DNA of 64,000 nt. It comes from Maea johnstoni. Lineage: Eukaryota; Annelida; Polychaeta; Spionida; Magelonidae. The stretch spans positions 70,360,169-70,424,168 of the forward strand of contig OZ012684.1 of assembly GCA_963942565.1 (NCBI GenBank). Reading direction: 5' to 3'. Shown piece after piece: positions 21,282 to 32,457 of this stretch. Below the pieces are notes generated by a model. That model did not search any database and was not told where the DNA came from. It was given only the letters and a program-made list of their open reading frames with translations. A program made the position numbers and the translations under genes. The stretch's first letter is position 1; every line of letters begins with the position of its first letter.

Positions 21282-23741
21282 CCCAGGCACTGACATAATT
21301 TCAGAACTAACTTGCCATGCCAGCATTGCCGGGCAAGTAGTTATTGATTTTTACTTGCCCAACCTAATTTTAGACCTGCTCGAAATAAGTTAAAGCGTAT
21401 GCTAGAAAGGCATGTATTGTTTATTGTGGATTGAAAGATTTGAAAACCATGATCTTTTAGTTTTGTTGCATTGTTTGCATATTTCTGAGTATTTGGGCCA
21501 TTTACTATAAAGAAATGTGTTTAGTACTGTTTACTGTTCAGAAATCCAGCTCGCCTGAGTCTGGGCAAGTGAAAACAAAAATGTGCTTGCCCGAAAGCCC
21601 TTTTTTCATAAATTCTTAAATTTTACGGGGCAAGCAGGATAGTATACTTATGACGGTGCCTGAAGCCTTTTACCTCCCTATGTAACAGGTATATAAATCC
21701 GATTTCCCCTAAATCTAAGCAGTTAAGGCTCTTAAGGAATCAGGCTACAGATTTAAAACATAATGGTACATTCATGTTTAGTTTATCTGTAGATTACTTG
21801 GGAATGTGTGAACTAACCTGGTGGAAAATGTTACCTGATCTTATGCCATCTTGAGGTAATAGGTAGTTATGTCATTTAGCGACAGTTGGCACTTTGACTT
21901 TGGACAGCCCTGTTCTTAAGTTACTATGAATTTTAATGAATCAAGAAACTGTCATAGTAAATCAAGAAACATTTTTAAGAGAAACTATCAAGCATAAATG
22001 GGTCAAAAAAGTTTAAAGTTAAATACGCAACCATAGATTTTTTTTCTTGAGATGTGATAATTTTACTGGAGGATACTCATGAATGCTTCTTTTCTATGTG
22101 GATGTGGAACTCTTGGGCCTTCAGTTTCACAAATCTACCCTTCTAAAATACGTCATACATTTCGAATATACAACAGCTTTGTTTGAAATATTTCATTTGT
22201 GAAAGCAATTAGTGATAGGTGAAATTTTATCTTGGATGAAAATGAAAGGAAAAAGTTAAATTTCATCTCATTCTTTAATTATTGAGAAAGTTGATTAAGA
22301 GCTGTAATGAATATTTAGAAATGACCTTTTGCTAAGAAGTATCTTTTATTTCGCAACTTAGAATCCAGTATTTAGCAACAGTGTATGCATTTTGGGTTAC
22401 AATTATACAAATTTGTAGCAATAATGATGTGACTGCACTTCATCTGTTCATACATTGATATACATACGGCTATGGAAAGATAGCTAATACATGTAATACA
22501 TATATGTATCATGTTGGTGGCATTATGTACTCCATATTTTATTCATTTGGAATCGTAATCCAGTATTCATGAGCTTACTTATTCATGCTAACTAGCATGA
22601 ATCAAAAGAGGTGACGTCAACGTCAAAATGTCCAACTCTAATTTAAAAGAGAAAGTTCTCTATCAAATTATAAGCCAACACATAGAGTATCTTATTCTGT
22701 TATTTTAATTAGTATTTTTGTGTTGGCAGTGAAGTATTTGAGGTGTGGTATTTTCCAATTTCTGCCTCTTATCACAGGTGTGGCTCCTCCACTTCTCTCA
22801 TGAATTTGCCTGGAGGACTTTTAGTAGAAAATGCAAGCCTGTAGGGCCATTGCACTTGTTTGAGGCTTTAAAATGTTGTTCTTGGAAGTTTTCTGAGCTG
22901 CTTTTCCTGTTAGTACAACACACAAAAGAATAGCAAGCTAAACCAGATCACACTGGTTTTGTTGGCATGTTCTTTCCTTATAGCATCATATTTTTTTAAT
23001 GTTATAGAAAAAGTTTAATGTCCCATATAAGTAGCACTCGCATGTGTGCCTTCCATAAAATCTTTTTCCTCTGCAGGTCACGTACCACATAAGGGTTAGC
23101 TAGGGTAGCTCCAATAGGATGTTTGAGAAGCTTTCAAAACCAGCCTCATCTAGTTTCCAATGACATGATGATTTTATAGCTGAAGTCTACTCAGACTTAC
23201 ATTTATAAAAGTACACACCTTGCCTTCTAACAGAAAGTGAAAATATATTTGCTTCATTCTGGTAATCTAAGGCAGTGTTCTATAGTGAGTCATTTGGTTT
23301 CAGTTGTGACCACTACTTTTACTTGCCTATTCCATATATTTCTCATAAATCACACTCAAAATGCTTATTTCAATTCTGTCCTTGTTTAATCCAGATCTGA
23401 TGGAGCTTGAAATTAAGTTTGTTCATATAATGAGGGTTTAACTCATTAAGGTTTTTGCATACAGTGACAGCCAGTTGGTACTCCACATATTTAGGAAAAG
23501 GGAGCCATTTTAAAAATACCTTTGAGTACATCAGAAGATGCAATTGACAAATTATCATGGACATTGAAATAGGATTTTTTTTTTGTGTTGCCCCATTTGG
23601 TTTTAAGTTAAGGGCAACTCCTTAAATACTTGCATAATGGCTGTAATTTCATATTATCCATACCAGTGCATATTAACCTTTGTACTTCCAAGTGATTCAT
23701 GCCATCTTTTATAAACCAGATTTTACCGTTGTTTTTTCCAG

Positions 23742-23939
23742 ATTTAAGCCAGAGTGAATTATGGAGCTGAGTTTGAGGTGCAGCATGGCCAGAGCACGTT
23801 ATAAAGAGTTGCGCCGCGTGGTGATATGAAATTAGGCCTCGGAGAGGGTCCAAGAACAGCGTGCTGAGAACAGTTAGAAGGTTACCATCTGCTTCACTGA
23901 AGATCCAAGGTGCCATCATGGTCTATCAATGGATAAGTG
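23742..23939 (+). other. Candidate internal 5' UTR exon of bestrophin
   Basis: A GC-richer 198-base segment between a strong acceptor (GTTTTTTCCAG) and a consensus donor (GTGAGTAGG), on the bestrophin strand. It contains a short open frame starting MELSLRCSMARARYKEL and stopping after 23 codons, so it would act as an upstream ORF rather than coding for the channel. Transcript evidence is lacking. Confidence 0.4.
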
Positions 23940-24435
23940 GTGAGTAGGAATTGATTTCTAACCCATTTTTATGCCAGAAGGTCCACTGCACGAATGTTGT
24001 ATCTTTGAAACTTTTAAAATCACTTTTGAATTAATCATTAATTATAGTAGATTCTCAGAATATTTTATGAGGAGTTGTTGGTCGAGTTCTAATCACCATT
24101 GTACTTAAAATATATTCTGAAGAACATTTCTGGTTACAAAGATATTTTCAGAACAGTTAGATAATTGTTAGAAAGTGAAATGCTACAAGCATGGATGGTT
24201 TAATAGTTCCTTAATCCTTCAGTACTTATTAAAAGTATTTGATACTTATTTAAATGAGACATTTTTATTTTACATGATTTAAGGTGACCGTCATAGTATG
24301 TTTTCAAGAGTGATAAAAAGATCTTTTTTCCAAGTTTACAGCTTGAAATAATCATTTTACTCCCAGTGAATGTACCATAATCATATTTTCCAATTTAGAT
24401 ATGATAAGATTAGAAGAATGAATTGAATACAGATA

Positions 24436-24603
24436 CAGGTGAACTTAGATATGACAGACCACTGTACGACAGATTTTTGCATATGAAGAACGATATATTT
24501 GGTACCAGTCCGATGCATATCAAGTATTCGTCATATGTATACGACGGATATGACGGACCAATTTTCCTGGTCCCATTGAGTCTGTCATATCCAAGTTCGC
24601 CTG
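24436..24603. mobile_element. TA-flanked MITE (Tc1/mariner or pogo-like)
   Basis: The inverted ends are CAGGTGAACTTAGATATGAC and CAGGCGAACTTGGATATGAC, bordered on both sides by TA. At 168 bp it is too short to code. The CAGGYGAACTT end resembles pogo/Tigger-type termini. Confidence 0.75.
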
Positions 24604-25489
24604 TATTCTATTATATCATGGGGCCTTAAGAACTAGGGATTGATTATATATATTTGTATGTGAATATTGAAACTTTGTCTAGCTCGCTAATATTTGGATA
24701 GTCTTCAATTTATGGCTGTGAGTCAGCAGGTTGTGCAAGTATGAATCAATGAGGATGGTAGTGGGTAACTGGTTAGAACCAGTTGGGCCTTGCAGTGTGG
24801 TATACGGCACACCCTGCATGTCACAATGTTTGCCTACAAATATCCTGATTCTCAATTTTCAAACTGCTCCAACATTTTATTCAAGATAAGTAAGTAAGAG
24901 AATAGCAATGCTCACTAAGGCCAGCTTTTTGAACATCTGTGCTTGCAGTACATTAGGCATATCTAATATCTTGCTATTGACCGAAACCTGTGTTATTCCT
25001 AATTAATTGAAAAAACGTCAAAATGTATGTACTACGTTATGTTTATGTGGAATGAAGATGAGATATTTTGTGAGATAATTGCCGATGAGTCTTAATTCCA
25101 AATCGCTCTAGGAGTCTTTGTGGAAGCGGATACTGAAAATTGGATTTTATAGAACAGGAACTGTTTGTAGGGGAGAGGGTTTAGCTTTCACTAGCTTGTT
25201 TGTATGTAACTTTAGTGGTTTTTGGTCCAATAATATTCCTCGAACTGACCATTGAGAAATGTTCTTTCCATTAATGATCTTATTTAACCAAAGTCCACTG
25301 GCATAGATGCAAATATTGGGCCGCGTCGTTACTTAAAATATTTTTGAAAGTTTTCTAAATATTTATGGTAGTCCTTATATTTGGCCATCTTAGATGCATG
25401 CAGGATTCATTGTTAAAGTAGTGCATTTGTTTGGATGTTTAGATTTTTACTTTTGAAATATTAAATATTGTCTGTAAGATCTAGAAGTT

Positions 25490-25890
25490 TCTGCTGGATT
25501 GCCAGACTCTTTGTTTCTGTATCTGCCACCAGGGTGTGATTTAAGTACCAACATGTAAAACCAAAAGGGTTGAGTGCTAGAAAGACAACAGAAAAGAGGT
25601 TAAATATGTTTTTTGTGCTGTAAATATCAAGATTTGTTTGTGGGAATTGAAGTTTCTGAGGACTTGCCAATCTTTTTGTTTCTGCGTAAGACTCAAATGG
25701 TGCTTTTTGAGATTTGCCATGGTAATTACCCAAAGGCTAGTACTTGGAAGTCAAAAAGAGTGAGGTCAAAGAAGATTTTTACTATTGAAATATATTTTAT
25801 GGTTCTGCATGTGCAAACAGGGTGCTTTATGGGTACCAATGTGATAAGCCATAGGCTAGTACCCAAAAGTCAAAAAAAATAAGGTCAAAA
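25490..25890. repeat. Degenerate ~125 bp tandem repeat
   Basis: About three units share landmarks such as GGGTGCTTTATGGGTACCAA, AGGCTAGTACYYRRAAGTCA and RAGGTCAAA. They are strongly diverged from one another. Confidence 0.5.
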
Positions 25891-26369
25891 TCAGCATCTA
25901 GGCATTTGACCTGTTTCTCAAATACCTTTTGATAGATCTGCACCACATGTATTTGGCTCAGCTGTTCCGGGGCTATGTCAGGCCATTTGTCATGAGCCAA
26001 TGACAACAGGCATGCTTATTTCGTGAAATCCAGGCCAATGGTGATGCCGTAATGTCATGTCCTTATATAGACTTGTGCTAGTTTTGCCAGATATGTCAAA
26101 AACCATCACTTTTTTTATAACAGAGAGACATTAAGCTGGGCTGAAAAATATTTGGACAGAGCTGCCATTCAAATATTGTTGGGAAAATACACCACTTGCA
26201 AAACAAGTTTGAATTTGTCATGCCATCAACGTGTGCCTGGGAAACACAAAGTTCTGCAGATTTAAAGGGATCCCATTCAAACCAGTCATGCGTAGTCATA
26301 CCCATGTTGTCCAACAACGGGAGGTTTAGTTAGAGAATATAGATTGATAAGGGGTATATGAATATTTAA

Positions 26370-26577
26370 CCCTTATGCTGCTGGTGACTAATTTGGCCAA
26401 TGCAAAATGATGCAAAAAAAGCTGAAAATGACTGAAACCCTCGCAAATGGGTACTCATCTGAGAGTACTCAGTGAGGACTATCTAATGAATACCAACATT
26501 TTAGCTAGGGTTCAGATGGTTTTCAAAATCTTTGCGTCCTTGTCCTTTGGATGAAAGTAGCCTCAGCATTGGAAGGG
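26370..26577. mobile_element. TTAA-flanked MITE, family 1 (CCCTTATGCTGC), copy A
   Basis: Begins CCCTTATGCTGCTGGTG and ends CAGCATTGGAAGGG, with TTAA at 26366-26369 and 26578-26581. This is the piggyBac-type signature of a TTAA target and ends in CCC/GGG. The interior has ACTCATCTGAGAGTACTC. It is the best preserved of four copies. Confidence 0.85.
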
Positions 26578-26839
26578 TTAAGTAACGGAGCACAGAAAAT
26601 TTGTTCATGAGCTTGGCAATTTTCGGTGGCCACTGTGTTTATTGAATAATATCTCTTATAAAGATAGAACATAGGTTATGTATTAGAACTGTGCTTTAAG
26701 GTTTTGTCCTGTTGTACATTTTGAAGCCTCAATCTCATGCTGATCAAACAGTGTGACAGTTAGTCCCCCCTTGTGATGCGAGCAGTTTCTGACTTCTGAA
26801 TGGCGTAATGTGCTCCCAGGGATTATAATTGACCTTCAG

Positions 26840-26990
26840 GCTAGAGCAGATTTGGCTCTTAGGATTTAGAATTTAGGAGTAAATTAATTCCTGTGTGTGC
26901 AGTGAGCCGTAAACAGTGTGCCAGAGGCACATTGTCCAGGCTATGGGGGGTTTGGGGGCATGCTCCTTCAGAAAATTTTGAAAAACTCTA
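26840..26990 (+). repeat. Dispersed repeat, relative of 6165-6300
   Basis: Landmarks are GAGCAGATTTGGCTCTTAGG, GGCACATTGTCCAGGCTATG and GGGGGCATGCTCC followed by AAAATTTTGAAAA, in the same order as the minus-strand copy at 6165-6300. Identity is unknown. Confidence 0.6.
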
Positions 26991-29572
26991 CTCAGAGAAT
27001 CTAAAATTCTGTAGAGTCACTGAACCCGTGAGAAGAAATGTAGCTTAAACTTTTGCTAATTTTGTAGGAGAGGATAGACTTATACTGAGTGGATCACAGA
27101 TCCATGCTGAGGGCAATCCGTTCTGACTGGTGACAAATGGATCAATCATTTGCCTAAGTTTAACTTCATATTCTAACCAAAGTCCAAAATCTCCATGCAT
27201 ATTTATCATCTTTACTCATATTCATCTAGAGAGTTCTTTTATGTAAGAATCATGGAATGGGCAGACAATTATGAGATTTAAAAAAAAGAATATCACTTGG
27301 ATATCTGGTTAAAACTGCCCATTGTTAAACAGAGTAATATTATTTGTACCAACCTGTGGGCTAGCTGGGAAAGTTTCAGTTTGCTTGCAGTCATATTCCA
27401 GCTTGGCTAAATAGGGCACACATCTCTAGAGATAGAGAAAGGGGAATGTTAAAGGCATTCATTCAAATGACCAATTCAATTAATGCTTGCGTAAACGAGC
27501 TACGGGTGAGCAATTAAGTCTAACACCACTGCTGTCTTTCAATGATTGTTGACAAAAATGCTTCTACCGGAAAATATTATTTTTTATTATGCTATCAGGA
27601 TGCTATCATAGGGAAAATAATTTTTAATCATAACTAATTTTCATCCTCTAGGTACAATCTTATTCCTGTTTGGGTGGTCTGTAATCCCCTGAAAAATAGT
27701 CACAACCCTGGTGACAGTACCCTAGATTGACGGTACACTAGTTGGACCAGTCATGCGAAACCATGCCCACGTGTGCTGGAAATGTGCGGCTTAGTCATCT
27801 GGAAAATCTAGGGAATTATTTTTGACTTTGGGTTCTTTCCAAAATAGAATACATGTCAATCAAGTCTGTTCTTTGGCCACTGTTAAATGGGGGAAGGGTG
27901 AATGATCGATTCTCAGTCAACCTTCGAACGTTGAGGGTAATATATTAGTCTGTCTGATCATGAATGGATCATTCATTTACCATGAAGGAAGTTCAATTCA
28001 ATATAACCAAAGTCCATGGCATCCCATGTGTATTTATCATGTGCCCTACTTGAATTCGGTGACATCTGACGTCGCCGAATAGTAAAAAGTATTGTGCTTA
28101 AGAGCTATATCATGCAGCAATTTAATTTGGTTGGTTTTCTTTCAATATCGAAATTACTTATAAATCTTCTGAAGTCTGAATTTGTTATTGTTGTTGCTAG
28201 CTGTGCACCAAGAGTTGGTTTGCCATTCCCTCTCTGTTGCTTGTTTGCATTAGGTGCAGAGAGCAACAGGGAATTCCAAGCAATTTTACTGTGTAGGGTG
28301 GGTGGTATAAGAATCTTTATTTCATATAGGGTAACGAAATTACAGGATTCGCTGTGGCCCTCAGATTTAAGGATGGATACCTTTCGTGCTTCAGGCCTCA
28401 GGCTTAGAAAAAAATTCTATAAGGAATGTCTCTTAAATGATGAGGAGGATGTTGCCATTTTCATATTTAAAGATAAAGAATTCTACATAAGTAGATAATA
28501 CCTTGGTATACTAAAAGGTCAAAATAACCTTTGAAGCATGCCTTGCAGGTTGGCTTTATTAATGCACAATTCAATTCATGCAAGTTTTAACAAATATTGC
28601 ATAATCAAGTTTAATGAAATTCTCCTGCTTAGCTGTATATGGCGTAATCAAATTGCCCACTGGTGGGTATTGTAGACGTCTGTTAGGGGGCTCCCAATTG
28701 TACAGTTCCAACTCTTATTCAATGGCATGAAGCCTTAATTCCAAGCCTAATCACCACATGCTGGCAGTCTGGTTGAGCTAGCCAAGTAAATCAGATTTAT
28801 GATAACCAGGCCAGCTGCATATTCATTCATATCATATTTGTGTCTTTACATTATTATAATAGAGGCTTGTGGCCTACTGTCAGCCATTTATATATAGTTC
28901 ACACAATTGCCCCACCAGGTGTTGTATTGGAAGTAAATTTCCAACTACCCTCCTAGTATACCGCAGTGCGAACTTCAACTATCCACAAGGGATGGCATCT
29001 AAATATGACCTGGGAGGCAGGCTAGCTAATATTGTAGGTACTGCACTTATGCAATGGTGACCAAGCCATGTGATGTACGTGTTGCAGTATGTGTTAGTGG
29101 AATGCTAATGGGAGCACCATATGTGATGAGGGGATGTCAGGACATGTCACTAGGGAGTTAGGTAGCATGCCTGCACATATATAGCATATTTAGGCTTACT
29201 TAATGAAAGTATAGGGTATTCCTAAAGAAAATCATTGAATGGAAATTTAGGAGTAAACATGAAAATGCCATAGAATTTAAATCACTGGCGAGACCCTCAT
29301 ATGTATTGATAGATAACATTCTTAAGAGTGAACATGAATGAAATTGCAATGAATGCCTTCTTGTGCAGATAGCTTTTTGATTTGATTTGGGTGCTCTTTC
29401 TATGGTCTCCTTCGCTAATTTGCTTGAGGTTTCAAGGATGAAAACTTGTAAGAACCAGTGATCTGTGACCTGTGATTAATAGCCTATTTAAAGTATGTCC
29501 CTCGCATAATCAATCAGCTTCAGTGTGCTGCCTTTGTGTAAAATGTATGCAATGATCAGTGAATAGATTTAA

Positions 29573-30412
29573 GGTCTTACGACACTTTTAGAAATCTCAG
29601 TTTAATTTTCCTTAAATTTTGCATAAGGAAAGAACATAGCACAGTGATCCTAAAAACAACTTAAAATCATGGGGTCATCAACTTAGTTTTTTTTTCACAG
29701 ATTTTTGAAAAATTAATGCAATTTATGTCACAAACATCACTTTCTCCAAAATTGGTGTCTTTCTTTGCTAGATTTATCCCTTCAGAATACTGACACTGCC
29801 TGAAATACTGTTTTGCCATGTTGAAATATTTTTTTTTGCTGTTACAAAGGAATTATTGGGCAAAATCAAGAAATTCGAGAAACGAGTTTTTAACCCAAAA
29901 TTGATATAAGTCAGAATTGCCTAGTTTAATTTTCACCAATTTTTGTCTACACTATCTACACAATGCTCTTAATAAGAAGACACAAAGAAAATGATAGGTC
30001 ATCAGGTTAGTTATCGAACCACAGATGGTCAAAGTTTGTGAAATAGGACATTTTTGGGGCAAATTTTTATGAAAATGTTAGAAAAGAGTTACTCAATAGT
30101 TACTGTTAATGCCCATACTTATATAAGATATTGTTAAGAAAGGGAACCCCACTTTATACACATGGATTATCACACATTATTCCTGAAAATGTGTCAAAAC
30201 AACAAATTCAATGAATATGGAAATCACTGTAGCCAAAAACAAAAAACTCATAGGATATTATTTATAATAGGCAGGTATAATCAGAATTGGTACATATTCA
30301 ATAAAATTCAATTTCTTATCAATATTTCCAGTGACGTCAGGTAAATTGTAATAAATTATTTTAGTTTGTCCAATACCCAATAGGTGTCACCGGTATAGAG
30401 TATCGTAAGACC
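29573..30412. mobile_element. 840 bp TTAA-flanked element (piggyBac-like, non-coding)
   Basis: The left end is GGTCTTACGACACT and the inverted right end GGTCTTACGATACT. TTAA lies at 29569-29572 and 30413-30416. No long open frame exists inside. The left ~180 bases recur, diverged, at 60780-60950. Confidence 0.75.
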
Positions 30413-31880
30413 TTAAGACTTTACTACATCACAAATGTAAAAAAGATTTAATCATTTTTATCCCATTACATAGTAGATGACCCTTATCAGTTGCTGGAAG
30501 TTGTCATAGATCACCTTATTATTCTGTGTAAATAGTCCAGTTGGATGATATGTTTGCTCAGTAATTCTGGAATTTGGGTACCATTTTATGTTATCCATGA
30601 CATATAATACTTGACAGTAATCTTCAATTATGCCTCGGATTGATCTGACATCAAAGAATTCGGTTGGGTCATGATCAGTTATATTGTTTGAATAATGCAG
30701 CGCCTGATGCCTCCAGAATTTGCTTACCTGTCTTATCACCATAGCTAGCTTTGGACTTTTGTCATCTTGAATCAGTACTTAATCTTCATACAAGTGTGAG
30801 TGGTTAACTGTATTCACAAGAATCCTAACTCAATGGAACAAAATCTTACAGTCATGGATATTTAAGCCATGGTTTCACAGGAAAAATACTTAAATAGTAA
30901 GTCCACGTTTATTGAAGATTTATATGCATGATAAGTCTGTTAGGATTTAAGGTATGAGGTAAAGAAAGTGTATTTTCTGAGATCTGGTATTTGCATTCAA
31001 GATTCCTACCAGTTCCGCTGAATACAATCAGCCAGTAGTACTATAAATGTTCACACTTCTTAAGTGTAAGTGTCATGTGGAGAACGTGGGAATCTAATGG
31101 CGGCAGGTGATATATGTAATCAGGAATAGCTAGAGAGTGGGCCCGTTCTCCATCAAAAGGTAGATATCATGACAATGGTATTATATAATTTTTATGTCCG
31201 GAATGTATTACCTAATTTCAATCTAAATCTGCATTGTCATAATCAAATATTTAAATCATTTTACATGTATCACCTCATTTGTTGATTGGACCACGCCAAG
31301 TCTTTGATGTTTGGGTTCCTTATCCAAATGGCAGACAAGATATGGAACATGAGATCTGATGGTTTCAATCGTAGTTTTCTTATTGTTTTGAAGTAATGTA
31401 AATATTATTGAGAGTAGTTTGTGTTTTGTTTATACTATTGTAAATGTGATTAGGAGATTGGTATTGCAGCACTTAGCTGAGTTTAACAAAAATGGTCCTT
31501 TAGGCGACTTATGCTATGATTGAATTTTCTGGGCCCTAATATTGTGGGGGCCACATGTTCTTCCAGATATTGCTTAGGCTGCAAGGGAATTTATTTTTAC
31601 TCAGGAACATTCATTCTATTTGTGACTTTGTATATACAACTATTTCATTTGTGGTGAGCATATTTTCTATTTCACCACTAGAAGATGCAAGCTACTTTAA
31701 TATAAGGTGATTCAGGAAACAAGCTGTTTTAAAGACTGATGTGTTTTTTTTACTTTTGGGCCCCTATTATTGTTATCTGGCTTTTTTAGGTTTTGTGATG
31801 TTATTGTAAGTAAAAGAATTAAAAGTAAAGATGATACTATCCTATGATTTGACAGATTCCTTTACGAACAGACTCTTTAA

Positions 31881-32074
31881 TCCATTAATGCCTGTAGCAG
31901 CCCAAAAAGGCCTGACTTAATGGGTGAAATCCTTTTGGAAAAATGAAAGAAAAATCAGGAGTAAACTAAATGCTCTCCTTTAAATATAATATAGATTCAG
32001 GTTTCTGTGTTATTTTCTAAAGTGTCATTGACTCAGACAAAAATATGAGAAAAGACTCATAAGCAAAAAAGGGG
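31881..32074. mobile_element. TTAA-flanked MITE, family 2 (CCCATTCATGCC), degraded
   Basis: TTAA at 31877-31880 is followed by TCCATTAATGCCTGTAGCAG. The right side ends GGGG then TTAA at 32075-32078. The left end matches the 59852 copy closely. The interior is diverged. Confidence 0.55.
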
Positions 32075-32161
32075 TTAAAAGTCTACCAACCACTTAGCCT
32101 GAATATCATTTCTATCATATGAATTCCCAGCATTTAATTGTGTGTTTACTTCTATTTTCAG

Positions 32162-32278
32162 ATAGGAAGCAAAGTGTGTGTGCATACCTGTAAAGTAGAC
32201 AGGCTAAAGTGGGAGGCTAAGCAGCCGGAGATATAGAAGTGACTTGTGTTTGTGATAGGAGTGTAACTATCGTCCAAA
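32162..32278 (+). other. 5' UTR part of the bestrophin first coding exon
   Basis: The acceptor TTCTATTTTCAG ends at 32161, and the exon then runs untranslated for 117 bases to the ATG at 32279. This shows that at least one upstream non-coding exon exists. Confidence 0.65.
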
Positions 32279-32457
32279 ATGACCATCTCCTACACCGGTC
32301 AAGTGGCCAATGCCAGGCTCTGTGGCTTCATTAAGCTGCTCTTCTATTGGAAGGGCAGCATCTACAAACTCATGTACAAAGAAATGCTCATCTTTGTTGC
32401 GTTGTACTATCTCATCAGTGCTGCATACAGATTCGCTCTCGTTGAAGCGCAGAAGAG
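32279..32457 (+). CDS. BEST: Bestrophin coding exon 1
   Basis: Encodes residues 1-59 plus two bases of residue 60: [20 protein letters not shown] and the first membrane helix region around [18 protein letters not shown]. The donor is GTAAGA. The start is fixed by the invariant bestrophin N-terminus, in which alanine 10 contributes a backbone ligand of the calcium clasp. Confidence 0.96.

Larger units (their letters stand above)
18454..23741. other. Presumed first 5' UTR intron of bestrophin
   Basis: Contains the two TALE-type palindromes, a GCTGCTGC-rich inverted stretch near 18680-18720, a hairpin-bearing tandem pair at 20645-20880 and the 345 bp element at 20937-21281. From 21300 to 23740 I see no gene, only AT-rich sequence. 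Confidence 0.4.
23940..32161. other. Long intron upstream of the bestrophin coding region
   Basis: About 8.2 kb without a recognisable gene. It holds a TA-flanked MITE (24436-24603), degenerate ~125 bp repeats (25490-25890), TTAA-flanked elements (26370, 29573, 31881) and a dispersed repeat (26840-26990). A 134-codon open frame at 28094-28498 shows no family feature and is treated as chance. Confidence 0.45.

Noticed and set aside
28094-28498. A 134-codon plus-strand open frame in the long bestrophin 5' intron
   Set aside because: No recognisable domain, no splice or promoter context and AT-rich codon use. Within the range expected by chance in 64 kb.
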